This document shows, piece after piece, positions 24,888-33,344 of a stretch of DNA of 64,000 bases. The position numbers were made by a program, and so were the translations under genes. The stretch covers positions 1,302,001 through 1,366,000 of the forward strand of contig NZ_JBHXHV010000001.1 in NCBI RefSeq assembly GCF_042726155.1. Direction: 5' to 3'. The stretch comes from Leucobacter sp042726155. Lineage in GTDB: Bacteria; Actinomycetota; Actinomycetes; Actinomycetales; Microbacteriaceae. Within the stretch, counting starts at the first letter, position 1. Every line of letters starts with the position of its first letter. The notes under the pieces are model-generated. The model did not search any database, was not told where the DNA came from, and saw only the letters and a program-made list of their open reading frames with translations.

Positions 24888-27152
24888 GTGGAGGGTCCTG
24901 AAATCAAGTTCGCCGAAGCTGTGCTCGACAATGGCACATTCGGCAAGCGCACCATCCGTTTCGAAACTGGCCGGCTCGCGCAGCAGGCCCAGGGCGCAGT
25001 CGCTGCGTACCTCGACGAGGAGACAATGCTCCTCTCGGCAACCAGCGCCTCGAAGCAGCCGAAGGATCACTTCGACTTCTTCCCGCTGACCATTGACGTC
25101 GAAGAGCGTTCGTACGCTGCGGGCAAGATCCCCGGCTCGTTCTTCCGTCGTGAGGGCCGCCCCTCGACCGAGGCGATCCTTGTTTGCCGCCTGATCGACC
25201 GCCCGCTGCGCCCCTCCTTCGTGAGTGGTCTGCGCAACGAGGTCCAGGTTGTTATCACCGTGCTGTCGATCGCCCCGGGCGAGTTCTACGATGCGCTGGC
25301 AATCAACGCTGCTTCCGCATCGACCCAGATCTCGGGCCTCCCGTTCTCTGGCCCGATCGCAGGCGTGCGCCTCGCCCTGATCGGTGATCAGTGGGTTGCA
25401 TTCCCGAACGTCGAGCAGCTGAAGGACGCGGTCTTCGACCTCGTCGTGGCTGGCCGTGTTGTCACTGACAAGAACGGCAACGACGACGTCGCGATCATGA
25501 TGGTCGAAGCTGAGGCCACTGAGCACAGCTGGGAGCTCATTCGCGGAGGCGCAACCAAGCCGAACGAGGCCGTTGTTGCAGCTGGTCTCGATGCGGCGAA
25601 GCCGTTCATCGCGCAGCTCTGCAAGGCTCAGTCCGAGCTCGCAGCGCAGTCGGCGAAGGAGATCGCGGACTACCCCGTCTTCCTCCCGTACACCGATGAG
25701 GTGCTCGCCGCGGTCGACGCGCTCGCACGCACTGAGCTTGCTCCGATCTACCAGATCGCTGACAAGCAGGAGCGCCAGAACGCTGACGACGCACTGAAGG
25801 CTCGCGTCAAGGAGGGCATCGCCGCGCAGGTCGAGGCCGGGACCCTTCCCGATTCGGCTAACGGCCAGGTTTCCGCCGCTTACAAGTCGGTCACCAAGGA
25901 CATCGTGCGTAGCCGCGTGCTCACCGAGGGCGTCCGCATGGACGGTCGCGGCACGAGCGACATCCGCGCGCTCGACGCAGAGGTTCAGGTCATCCCGCGC
26001 GTGCACGGCTCCGCGATCTTCCAGCGCGGTGAGACCCAGATTCTGGGCGTCACCACGCTGAACATGCTGAAGATGGAGCAGCAGATTGACTCGCTGTCGC
26101 CGATCACCAGCAAGCGTTACCTGCACCACTACAACTTCCCGCCGTACTCGACCGGTGAGACCGGTCGCGTTGGTTCGCCCAAGCGTCGCGAGATCGGGCA
26201 CGGCTTCCTGGCCGAGCGCGCACTCGTGCCGGTGCTGCCGAGCCGCGAGGACTTCCCCTACGCGATTCGCCAGGTCTCTGAGGCGCTGTCGTCGAACGGT
26301 TCCACCTCGATGGGATCTGTCTGCGCTTCGACCCTGTCGCTGCTGAACGCGGGCGTGCCGCTGCGCGCACCCGTCGCAGGCATCGCCATGGGCCTCGTCT
26401 CGGACGAGCACAATGGTGAGACCCGCTACGCCGCCCTCACCGACATTCTCGGTGCCGAGGACGCACTCGGCGACATGGACTTCAAGGTCGCTGGCACCTC
26501 CGAGTTCATCACCGCTATTCAGCTCGACACCAAGCTCGACGGCCTCCCCGCTGACGTGCTCAAGGGCGCGCTGACGCAGGCTCACGAGGCCCGCCTCACG
26601 ATCCTGGGTGTGCTGAACCAAGCGATCGACGTCCCCGACGAGATGGCTCCGACCGCGCCCCGCGTGATCACGGTCAACATCCCGGTCGACAAGATCGGTG
26701 AGCTGATCGGCCCCAAGGGCAAGACGATCAACGGCATCCAGGATCAGACTGGCGCTGACATCTCCATCGACGATGACGGCACCGTCTACATCGGCGCGAC
26801 CGACGGCCCGGCAGCTGAGGCTGCTCGTGCGCAGGTCAACGCGATCGCCAACCCGCAGAACCCCGAGGTGGGCGAGCAGTACCTGGGTACGGTCGTGAAG
26901 AACGCCGCGTTCGGTGCGTTCATTTCGCTGCTCCCGGGCAAGGACGGCCTGCTGCACATCTCTGAGGTGCGCAAGCTCGCTGGCGGAAAGCGCATCGAGA
27001 GCGTTGACGACGTGCTGTCTGTCGGTCAGAAGATCCTCGTGAAGATCACGAAGACCGATGATCGCGGCAAGCTCTCGCTCGAGCCCGTGCTCGAGGAGCA
27101 GGCAGCTGCTGCTCCCGCTGAGGGCGCCGTAGAGGCTCCCGCAGCAGAGTAA
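24888..27152 (+). CDS. pnp: Polyribonucleotide nucleotidyltransferase (PNPase)
   Basis: A 754-residue phosphorolytic 3'-5' exoribonuclease, core of RNA turnover. Order of domains: first RNase PH domain (about 10-145, with FFRREGRPSTEAILVCRLID), helical linker, second catalytic RNase PH domain (about 330-550, including SSNGSTSMGSVCASTLSLLN and DILGAEDALGDMDFK), KH domain (about 590-645, IGELIGPKGKTINGIQDQTG), S1 domain (about 660-730), and an Ala/Pro/Glu-rich tail. AAGGAG lies 5 bases before the GTG start. A long hairpin terminator follows. RNase J, also in this window, is the complementary exonuclease of actinobacteria. Confidence 0.97.
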   Translation: MEGPEIKFAEAVLDNGTFGKRTIRFETGRLAQQAQGAVAAYLDEETMLLSATSASKQPKDHFDFFPLTIDVEERSYAAGKIPGSFFRREGRPSTEAILVCRLIDRPLRPSFVSGLRNEVQVVITVLSIAPGEFYDALAINAASASTQISGLPFSGPIAGVRLALIGDQWVAFPNVEQLKDAVFDLVVAGRVVTDKNGNDDVAIMMVEAEATEHSWELIRGGATKPNEAVVAAGLDAAKPFIAQLCKAQSELAAQSAKEIADYPVFLPYTDEVLAAVDALARTELAPIYQIADKQERQNADDALKARVKEGIAAQVEAGTLPDSANGQVSAAYKSVTKDIVRSRVLTEGVRMDGRGTSDIRALDAEVQVIPRVHGSAIFQRGETQILGVTTLNMLKMEQQIDSLSPITSKRYLHHYNFPPYSTGETGRVGSPKRREIGHGFLAERALVPVLPSREDFPYAIRQVSEALSSNGSTSMGSVCASTLSLLNAGVPLRAPVAGIAMGLVSDEHNGETRYAALTDILGAEDALGDMDFKVAGTSEFITAIQLDTKLDGLPADVLKGALTQAHEARLTILGVLNQAIDVPDEMAPTAPRVITVNIPVDKIGELIGPKGKTINGIQDQTGADISIDDDGTVYIGATDGPAAEAARAQVNAIANPQNPEVGEQYLGTVVKNAAFGAFISLLPGKDGLLHISEVRKLAGGKRIESVDDVLSVGQKILVKITKTDDRGKLSLEPVLEEQAAAAPAEGAVEAPAAE

Positions 27153-27168
27153 CCGCTCAGCTCGACAC

Positions 27169-27213
27169 CGATGCCCGCCGGGCCCCGCTTCTCGCGGGAC
27201 CCGGCGGGCATCG
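27169..27213 (+). terminator. Terminator of pnp
   Basis: A 14-bp outer stem (27169-27182 with 27200-27213) enclosing a further 5-bp inner stem (27184-27188 with 27194-27198), 16 bases after the pnp stop. Confidence 0.85.
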
Positions 27214-27278
27214 CTGGTTCTGGGCCGCGTGCACCGGGCACCACCTACCGCCGCGTGTGAGCCGCCCCCAACCCGCCT

Positions 27279-27333
27279 GGAGGCGACAGAAACTCTGCCT
27301 AAAAGGCTCGTTTCGGCGGACATTCTGTCGCCT
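27279..27333. repeat. Palindromic repeat, copy 1 (degenerate)
   Basis: Left arm GGAGGCGACAGAAACTC and right arm ending CTGTCGCCT match the family seen at 28467, 28551, 58049 and 58144, but the right arm and loop have several changes. It lies between the pnp terminator and the convergent predicted nuclease gene. Confidence 0.75.
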
Positions 27334-27354
27334 GCGGGATGCGTGCGCACGCTC

Positions 27355-28275
27355 TCACTCCTCGCTGACACGTTCAGCAGCGTCAATTGCGGCGAGAAGC
27401 TCGCGGATGAGCGCCGTCGGATTGCGCAGGTCGTGTGACGTGACCCTGAACACTCGCCATCCGGCGGCCTCCATCGCACGAACTCGCGTGATGTCGCGCC
27501 TGGCCTGCTCTACCGCATCACTGCCGAAGTGATACGCCCCTTCGTACTCGATCGCGATCTTGAGGGCCGGGTACCCGAGATCGGCGTGAAGAGTCCGACC
27601 GGCGACGCGCACAGGACACTGAATCGTTGGTTCAGGCAGCCCGGCGTCTGCGAGTACTAGCCGCAGCTCGCTCTCGGCCGGTGACTCGGCGCCAACTCGA
27701 ATGAGCGGCAAAATCTCTCGGCGAAGTTCAGTGCCGTTCGTACCGGCAAACCTCGCAGCCGCCGCAACAAGCCCGCGTCGTGTTGATGGAGGCCTGTCGA
27801 AGCGCGACACGCCTGATATCGCCCAGTCTCCCGCGGCGAGTAACTCGGCGCGGCCCGCGACCTGGGCGAGGAGGCACCACGTATCCGGAATACTCGGGAG
27901 CCACGGAGACGTCTCGGGTATTCGGCCGAGCGCTCCAGGGCGAAGTTGGTGTCCAGTCGTTTGCGGTCGTCGCAACGGCCGGGAGGGGCGGATAGCCCCG
28001 AGCTCGATGCGATCGTCGCTCGTGCGGGCAACCGGCATCGCGTGCATGCGCGCAGCAGTTCGTCGCGTAAAGAACTGGCCGCGATGCAGCTTGAGTGCGA
28101 GCCCGAGGTACAGCTTCGATGTCGCGGGCAGGTTGTGCTGCCGCATGACGACACCGTGTATCGGTCGCTCGACGTCAGCGGCGTGTAACCGCCACCGGGG
28201 TGTGCCCGCGGCGAGGAGATCGTGAACTGTTTTCGGGTCGGCTGTGAGGTGGGGGATCGGGGAGAGTTTCCGCAT
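27355..28275 (-). CDS. Predicted endonuclease: AbiEi-like N-terminus with DUF559/Vsr-like C-terminus
   Basis: A 306-residue protein. Residues 1-75 resemble the winged-helix AbiEi-type domain often found at this position in actinobacterial proteins (VHDLLAAGTPRWRLHAADVE then VVMRQH). The C-terminal 100 residues look like a PD-(D/E)XK/Vsr-like DUF559 nuclease: Glu in SPAESELRL, Asp in HADLGYP, then IAIEYEGAYHF with the acidic pair, followed by RDITRVRAMEAAGWRVFRVT, the standard family ending. Such proteins are common and uncharacterised in actinobacteria; DNA nicking or a defence/toxin role is inferred. The gene stands alone and is bracketed by palindromic repeat copies on both sides, which is unusual in this window. 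ATG 28275 is the only reasonable start seen. Confidence 0.72.
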   Translation of the reverse strand: MRKLSPIPHLTADPKTVHDLLAAGTPRWRLHAADVERPIHGVVMRQHNLPATSKLYLGLALKLHRGQFFTRRTAARMHAMPVARTSDDRIELGAIRPSRPLRRPQTTGHQLRPGALGRIPETSPWLPSIPDTWCLLAQVAGRAELLAAGDWAISGVSRFDRPPSTRRGLVAAAARFAGTNGTELRREILPLIRVGAESPAESELRLVLADAGLPEPTIQCPVRVAGRTLHADLGYPALKIAIEYEGAYHFGSDAVEQARRDITRVRAMEAAGWRVFRVTSHDLRNPTALIRELLAAIDAAERVSEE

Positions 28276-28466
28276 GCCGAAAGCCTGACGAGGATCGAAA
28301 AGTGGCGCCTACAGTTTCCACAGACCCGTGCGAGAAACGACCGTGCAAGCGAGCCGCTGTGGATAACTCGGCGCCCGAGATCACCGATCCTCCCCGTCCC
28401 GCCCGTTCCGCCCGTCCCGCCCGTCCCGTCCGTTCCGCCCGTTCCGCCCGTCCCTTCCCCCCCCCC

Positions 28467-28525
28467 TGGAGGCGACAAAAACTCCGCCCATAAACCCGTT
28501 TTAGGCGGAGTTTCTGTCGCCACCA
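28467..28525. repeat. Palindromic repeat, copy 2
   Basis: 59-base inverted repeat: arms TGGAGGCGACAAAAACTCCG and CGGAGTTTCTGTCGCCACCA (two mismatches) around a loop with CATAAACCCGTTTTAGG. Confidence 0.85.
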
Positions 28526-28550
28526 GGCGCGGTTCGGGCCCCGCGATTCA

Positions 28551-28609
28551 TGGAGGCGACAGAAACTCCGGGGATAACCGGGTTTTAAGCGGAGTTTCTG
28601 TCGCCTCCA
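28551..28609. repeat. Palindromic repeat, copy 3 (perfect arms)
   Basis: 59 bases with perfectly complementary 20-base arms (28551-28570 and 28590-28609) and a 19-base loop containing GTTTTAAG, 25 bases after copy 2. Confidence 0.9.
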
Positions 28610-28760
28610 GGGGCGGGCCGGAGCGGAGCGGGCCGGAGCGGGCCGGAACGGAGCGGGCGGAGCGGCGGGTGGCCGGAGCGGCGGAGCACGGCGGAGCGGG
28701 CCGAAGCCGGGTCCGGGGGACCGGGGCACCCCACCGAGCACACCACCGGCACCGAGGGCC

Positions 28761-28766
28761 TAGGCT
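28761..28766 (+). promoter_or_regulatory. Putative leaderless -10 box of the M16 peptidase gene
   Basis: TAGGCT ends 7 nt before ATG 28774, with no ribosome site. Confidence 0.55.
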
Positions 28767-28773
28767 GAGACGC

Positions 28774-30165
28774 ATGCGTGAACCGATCCAACTGCCCCTC
28801 GATCAAGCCGAACTGTCTGCCGATTTGGGAGGCGGGCTGGTGCGGCGCACCGTGCATCCGAGCGGGCTCCGTGTGCTGACCGAGCGCATGCCGGGCGCAC
28901 GCAGCGCGTCGATCGGATTCTGGATTGGCGTTGGCTCGCGCGACGAACAGGCTGAGCGCCCCGACGCCCCCGGCAGCTTGGGGTCGACGCACTTTCTTGA
29001 GCACCTGCTGTTCAAGGGGACTCCGACGCGCGACGCGTTCACAATTGCCACCGAATTCGATCGGATTGGCGCCGAGCACAATGCGCTCACCGCGAAGGAG
29101 TACACCTGCTATTACGCGAAGGTGCGCGACGTTGACCTCGACGTCGCCGTCACGATGCTGAGCGACATGGTCGCGAACTCGGTGCTCGACGGTGAAGAGT
29201 TCGAGACAGAGCGCGGGGTGATCCTCGAGGAGCTCGCAATGGCGGCCGACGATCTCGCCGACGTTGCCAACGAGCGGTTCTTCGAGGCAGTGCTCGGCGA
29301 GCACCCGCTCGGTCGTCCGATTGGCGGCTGGCCCGAGACAATCAAGGAAGCGAACCGCGCAGACGTCGATCGGCACTACCGCGATCGGTACGATCCGTCG
29401 ACGCTCGTGGTGACCGCCGCCGGAGCAGTTGATCACGACAAGCTCGTCGCCCAAATCGTGGCAGCGCTCAACGCATCGCCCGAGACCCGCTGGCACACGG
29501 ACGGCAGCGCCGCGCCGGTGCGCCGCACGCAGCTGGTCGACACGGCTGTGCGCGAGGCCGCGTCGCTCGATTCGGCCATGACCGCGGAGCCCCGCGTGCA
29601 GATCACCGAGCGTCCCTCAGAGCAGTTGAATCTGCTGATCGGCACGCACGGCTTCAGCGCGAACGATCCGCACCGCTTCGCTTACGGCATCATGAACTCG
29701 GTGCTCGGAGGCGGCATGTCGAGCCGGCTATTCCAGGAGATTCGCGAGAAGCGCGGGCTCGCGTACACTGCCTATTCGTTTGGCGCGAGCTACTCTGACT
29801 CGGGGTTGTTCGCGATGTACGCGGGAACGGCTCCAGAGAAGGCCGCCGACGTCATTGAGCTCAGCCGCGTCGAGCTGCGCAAGCTCGCCGATACTGAAAT
29901 CTCCGCTGATGAGCTTGAGCGCGCGCTCGGTCAAATCGCCGGATCGACAGCGCTCGCACTCGAGGACTCCGACACCCGGATGGGGCGACTCGCGCGCGCC
30001 GAACTCGGCAGTGGCGAGCTGTTCGACCTCGATACCTCGCTTGAACGCTTCGCCGCGGTGACTCCCGCCGACATTCGCGAGGTCGCGGGTATTCTCGCCG
30101 CCCGGCCACTCACGGTGGTCGCGGTGGGCGACGCCTCGCGTTCATCGCTGTCGGCGCACGGCTGA
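28774..30165 (+). CDS. M16-family zinc metallopeptidase (pitrilysin/insulinase type)
   Basis: A 463-residue single-unit M16 peptidase of the actinobacterial and mitochondrial-processing-peptidase-like group. The inverted zinc motif HFLEHLLFKGT (HxxEH) lies near residue 73 and the third ligand Glu is in TERGVILEEL about 75 residues later; both are intact, so it should be active. The second M16 half begins near 245, including YGIMNSVLGGGMSSRLFQEIR. The start is ATG 28774, supported by the -10 box; the frame is open further upstream through repeat DNA. In many actinobacteria this gene lies between pnp and dapB, as here, apart from the inserted nuclease gene and repeats. Confidence 0.92.
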   Translation: MREPIQLPLDQAELSADLGGGLVRRTVHPSGLRVLTERMPGARSASIGFWIGVGSRDEQAERPDAPGSLGSTHFLEHLLFKGTPTRDAFTIATEFDRIGAEHNALTAKEYTCYYAKVRDVDLDVAVTMLSDMVANSVLDGEEFETERGVILEELAMAADDLADVANERFFEAVLGEHPLGRPIGGWPETIKEANRADVDRHYRDRYDPSTLVVTAAGAVDHDKLVAQIVAALNASPETRWHTDGSAAPVRRTQLVDTAVREAASLDSAMTAEPRVQITERPSEQLNLLIGTHGFSANDPHRFAYGIMNSVLGGGMSSRLFQEIREKRGLAYTAYSFGASYSDSGLFAMYAGTAPEKAADVIELSRVELRKLADTEISADELERALGQIAGSTALALEDSDTRMGRLARAELGSGELFDLDTSLERFAAVTPADIREVAGILAARPLTVVAVGDASRSSLSAHG

Positions 30166-30224
30166 GCGAGGACGGGCGCGGGATCCCCGCCCACGACCGC
30201 GTCATTCCCCCGCTCCGCGAGCGG

Positions 30225-30230
30225 TACCCT
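30225..30230 (+). promoter_or_regulatory. Putative leaderless -10 box of dapB
   Basis: TACCCT ends 6 nt before the dapB ATG. GGGAG abuts the ATG directly and cannot serve as a normal ribosome site. Confidence 0.55.
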
Positions 30231-30236
30231 GGGAGC

Positions 30237-31055
30237 ATGACGATTCGTGTAGCGGTCTCGGGTTCGACGGGCCGGCTCGGCCGGTTGGTGTGCGAGGTCA
30301 TTGACGAGCACCCGGGTTTCGAACTGGCGGCGCGCCTGCGCAGTACCTCGAGCCCCGAGGAGGGCGCAGACGCGGCGGTATTGTTCGACGTCAGCCACCC
30401 CGATGCATCGCCCGAGCTCGTCGATCGCGCGCTCGCGCATGGCCAGCAGGTTATCGTTGGCACGAGCGGCTGGTCGGCGGAGCGCCTCGCGACGCTCGAG
30501 ACGAAGCTCAATGGGGCTCCCGAACGCGGCGTGATCGTGGTGCCGAACTTCTCGCTCGGATCGGTCCTCGGTACAACGCTCGCGCGCATCGCGGCACCAT
30601 TTTTCGATGCGGCAGAGATTATTGAAGCGCACCATCCTGGCAAGGTTGATTCGCCGAGCGGTACCGCGGTGCGCACCGCTGAAGTGATGGCCGAGGCGCG
30701 CGGTGGTAAGCCAATCGCGGCGCCGTTTGCTGAGCAGCCCGCGCGCGGTGAGCTCGTCGCTGGGATCCCGGTGCACAGCCTGCGACTCGCCGGCGTTGTC
30801 GCTAAGCAGGAGGTGCGTTTCGGCGGCCCGGGCGAAGTGCTCACGATCACCCACGACACCCACTCCAACGAGGCATACCGGGCGGGAGTGCGGGCAGCGC
30901 TCGAAGCGATCGTCGACGCGCGCGGCCTCACCGTCGGCCTCGACGCGATACTCGGCCTGGGTAATCTCGCCTCAGCCAGCTCAGCCAGCTCAGCCAGCTC
31001 AGCCAGCTCAGCCAGCTCAGCCAGCTCAGCCGCCGCGAACGGCGGCAATCGATGA
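30237..31055 (+). CDS. dapB: 4-hydroxy-tetrahydrodipicolinate reductase
   Basis: A 272-residue enzyme of diaminopimelate/lysine synthesis, reducing the DapA product with NAD(P)H. VAVSGSTGRLGR gives the nucleotide site; HHPGKVDSPSGTA, the catalytic and substrate-binding signature, lies near residues 128-140. The enzyme proper ends near residue 245. The remaining residues are an Ala/Ser tail made by a 9-bp tandem repeat (30971-31031) and AAANGGNR, which is extra compared with typical 245-250-residue DapB. The gene overlaps the next one by 4 bases (ATGA). Confidence 0.95.
   Translation: MTIRVAVSGSTGRLGRLVCEVIDEHPGFELAARLRSTSSPEEGADAAVLFDVSHPDASPELVDRALAHGQQVIVGTSGWSAERLATLETKLNGAPERGVIVVPNFSLGSVLGTTLARIAAPFFDAAEIIEAHHPGKVDSPSGTAVRTAEVMAEARGGKPIAAPFAEQPARGELVAGIPVHSLRLAGVVAKQEVRFGGPGEVLTITHDTHSNEAYRAGVRAALEAIVDARGLTVGLDAILGLGNLASASSASSASSASSASSASSAAANGGNR
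30971..31031 (+). repeat. 9-bp tandem repeat at the 3' end of dapB
   Basis: Six perfect copies of CTCAGCCAG (30971-31024) plus a partial seventh. Each unit adds three residues (Ala-Ser-Ser), so copy changes keep the dapB frame and the overlap with the next gene. Confidence 0.95.
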
Positions 31056-31513
31056 ACGCCCGCACCCGCGCGATCATAGGCGTGTCCATCATGAGCGCCG
31101 TGCTGGTGCTCTACTTCGTGTTCGTCGGTATCCGCGCGATCGCGCTGCTCGGTTCGGGTGACGTGATCGCCGTAATCATGGGCATCGCAATGATCGTGTT
31201 GCCGTTGATCGGTGCGTGGGCGTTGATGCGCGAGATCCTGTTCGGTAGCCAGGCGACGCGTCTCGCCGACCGTCTCGAAGCCGAGGGCGCGCTCCCCGAG
31301 GAACCGGTGTCCACGCGACCATCTGGCAGGCCGGATCGCGCTGACGCCGATGCGGCGTTTCCGCGATACCGCGACGCGGTCGAAGCGGAGCCTGAATCGT
31401 GGCGTGCATGGATGCGTCTCGGAATTGTCTACGACGCGTGCGGGGATCGGAAGCGCGCCCGTGGCGCGATCCGTCAAGCGATCGCGTTTGAACGGCAGGA
31501 TCTTCGGGCATAG
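31052..31513 (+). CDS. Small membrane protein with TPR-like tail
   Basis: A 153-residue protein with two N-terminal helices (IIGVSIMSAVLVLYFVFVGI and VIAVIMGIAMIVLPLIGAWA) and a soluble C-terminal segment, about 95-150, that reads like one to two TPR units (YRDAVEAEPESWRAWMRLGI then YDACGDRKRARGAIRQAI). The ATG overlaps the dapB stop. Conserved neighbours of this form occur after dapB in related actinobacteria, but I know of no assigned function. The C-terminal segment is expected on the cytoplasmic side. Confidence 0.75.
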   Translation: MNARTRAIIGVSIMSAVLVLYFVFVGIRAIALLGSGDVIAVIMGIAMIVLPLIGAWALMREILFGSQATRLADRLEAEGALPEEPVSTRPSGRPDRADADAAFPRYRDAVEAEPESWRAWMRLGIVYDACGDRKRARGAIRQAIAFERQDLRA

Positions 31514-31621
31514 CTTCCGCGTTTCGTGAATCTTTGGCAGAGTGCATAGACTCGATGCCCGGGCCGCCACGACCGGAACTTTCTGGCATGCGCAATGATG
31601 CCCTCAGTCTGGAAAGGTGAC

Positions 31622-33220
31622 ATGGCGAAGTACGATCTCAACGCCCCGGAACCCGCGACGCGGACGCTCGACTCCGTCAGCGGCATCAGCAAGAAGGGGC
31701 TCCCGTCTGGCACTGTGGGCGTGCTCGGAGCGCTCGTGATCGGACTCTCGGTGTGTGCCCCCGCGTACACGCTCACGGCGGCGATCGGTCCGGCGGCGAG
31801 CGAGGTCGGCTATCAGACCCCGGCGATCTTCCTGATGGGCTTCATCCCGATGCTGCTCGTCGCGCTCGGCTACCGGGCGCTGAACGCCGCGATGCCCGAT
31901 TCCGGCACCTCGTTCACCTGGGCAACCCGGGCGTTCGGCCCGTGGGTCGGCTGGATGGCGGGTTGGGGGCTCGTCGCTGCAACCGTGCTCGTGCTGTCGA
32001 ACCTCGCGGGCATCGCCGTCGAATTCCTGTTTCAGTCGATCGCGATCATGGTCAACGATCCCTCGATCGCGGACATCGCCGACAACAAGTTCATCAATAT
32101 TGCTGTCTGCCTCGGCTTCATGGCACTCGCGACCCTCATCTCGTATCGTGGCATGACCTCGACGAAGGTGTTCCAGTACATCACCGTCATCTTCCAGATG
32201 GGCGTGATGGTGTGGTTTATCGTCGCCATGTTCGTGGGCGCGGGTGATCCCGCCAACGTCGAGGGCAAGATGCCCGAGCTGTCGTGGTTTAACCCGTTCG
32301 AAGTCAGTAGCTTCAGCGCATTTGCAGCCGGCATTGCCGTATCGATCTTCGTGTACTGGGGTTGGGACACGGTGCTCACTATGGGCGAGGAAACAAAGCC
32401 CTCCAAGGGTCGCCTGTCGACCGAGAGCAAGGCCGCGATGATTCTCGTCGGCATCCTCGTTGTGCTCTACGTCGGCACCGCTACGGCGACCGTCGCGTTT
32501 GCGGGCGTGGGTGATGGCCCGACCGGCCTTGGCAACTCGGCGATCGTTGAGAACGTTTTCGCCGCCCTCGCACATCCCGTGATGGGACCCGCGGCGATCC
32601 TGCTCTCGCTCGCGATTCTCGTGAGCGCGATGGCGTCAATTAACTCGACCGCGATTTCGCCCGCGCGCACGCTGCTCGCCATGTCTCACTACCGCGCGCT
32701 GCCGCCAGCCATCAAGCGCGTGCATCCGAAGTACAAGTCGCCGCACGTCGCGCTCCTGCTGTCGTCGCTCGTCGCATCGGTGTTCTATGCGGTAATGCGC
32801 TTCATCAGCGAGGACGTGCTGTGGGACACCATCACGGCGCTCGGCATGATGGTCTGCTTCTACTACGGGATCACGGCGCTCGCGAGCCCGTGGTACTTCC
32901 GCAAGACGGCTGTGCGCGAGGGCGTCGGGGCCGTGATTTCAAAGATGGTGCTGCCGGGTATCGGCGGGCTGCTACTGCTCGTTGTGTTCGTAAAGACCAC
33001 GGTTGATGCAATGAGCCCGGATGCCGGATCAGGCAGCCACTTGTTCGGGGTCGGCCTCGTCGGCATTATCGGCGTCGCCGTGCTCGGTATCGGCGTCATT
33101 CTGATGTTTGTGCAGGCGAAGTCGTCGCCCGAGTTCTTTAGCGGACGCGTGCTGTCGCGGGTGGATGCGTCGTCAGACACGTCGGCGATGCCGGTGTTCG
33201 ACGATGGGCTCGGCTCCTAA
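31622..33220 (+). CDS. APC-family amino acid/amine permease
   Basis: A 532-residue transporter with about 12 hydrophobic helices. The first helix region GVLGALVIGLSVCAPAYTLT and the following GPAASEVGYQTPAIFLMGF fit the APC superfamily; a conserved SGTSFTWATRAFGPWVGWMA segment (helix 3) and EETKPSKGRLSTESKAAMI (cytoplasmic loop before helix 7) resemble putrescine/amine importers. Substrate cannot be deduced. ATG 31622 is preceded by GAAAGG at 5 bases, which decides it over the ATG at 31595. The gene stands alone. Confidence 0.85.
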   Translation: MAKYDLNAPEPATRTLDSVSGISKKGLPSGTVGVLGALVIGLSVCAPAYTLTAAIGPAASEVGYQTPAIFLMGFIPMLLVALGYRALNAAMPDSGTSFTWATRAFGPWVGWMAGWGLVAATVLVLSNLAGIAVEFLFQSIAIMVNDPSIADIADNKFINIAVCLGFMALATLISYRGMTSTKVFQYITVIFQMGVMVWFIVAMFVGAGDPANVEGKMPELSWFNPFEVSSFSAFAAGIAVSIFVYWGWDTVLTMGEETKPSKGRLSTESKAAMILVGILVVLYVGTATATVAFAGVGDGPTGLGNSAIVENVFAALAHPVMGPAAILLSLAILVSAMASINSTAISPARTLLAMSHYRALPPAIKRVHPKYKSPHVALLLSSLVASVFYAVMRFISEDVLWDTITALGMMVCFYYGITALASPWYFRKTAVREGVGAVISKMVLPGIGGLLLLVVFVKTTVDAMSPDAGSGSHLFGVGLVGIIGVAVLGIGVILMFVQAKSSPEFFSGRVLSRVDASSDTSAMPVFDDGLGS

Positions 33221-33313
33221 GGCAGTCGACTCGTCGCCAGGTTCAGAGTCATCTGAGATCTCGCAAGCTTCACGCAATTCGCCGCTACCCGTGCGTTTTT
33301 GAGCACGATGACG

Positions 33314-33319
33314 TAGGCT
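33314..33319 (+). promoter_or_regulatory. Putative -10 box of the diguanylate cyclase gene
   Basis: TAGGCT 25 bases before the ATG; not leaderless. The 124-base gap also holds a small TCAGA-TCTGA inverted repeat near 33244-33256. Confidence 0.35.
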
Positions 33320-33344
33320 CGGTGGTTCTGAGAGCGGGTGGGTC

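Larger units (their letters stand above)
28276..28773. other. Repeat-rich intergenic region of 498 bases
   Basis: Between the divergent nuclease and M16 peptidase genes. It holds a pyrimidine-rich run of CCCGTYCCGC-type units (28391-28466), two palindromic repeat copies, and a purine-rich GGGCCGGAGCGG-type run (about 28616-28700). A frame is open across much of it into the peptidase, but its predicted residues are low-complexity repeat translation. I regard it as non-coding. Confidence 0.7.

Noticed and set aside
23316..27479. A 1387-codon open frame on the minus strand opposite ansP, ansA and pnp
   Set aside because: It is antisense to three well-identified genes, its residues show no domain and it arises from GC-rich codon bias of the sense strand.
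28222..28773. An N-terminal extension of the M16 peptidase by 184 codons
   Set aside because: The extension translates tandem-repeat and palindromic-repeat DNA and crosses the promoter-like TAGGCT box; ATG 28774 gives the normal family start.
30971..31031. CRISPR-like array
   Set aside because: The repeats are 9 bp, contiguous and without spacers; they are an in-frame microsatellite. No other spaced repeat array was found.
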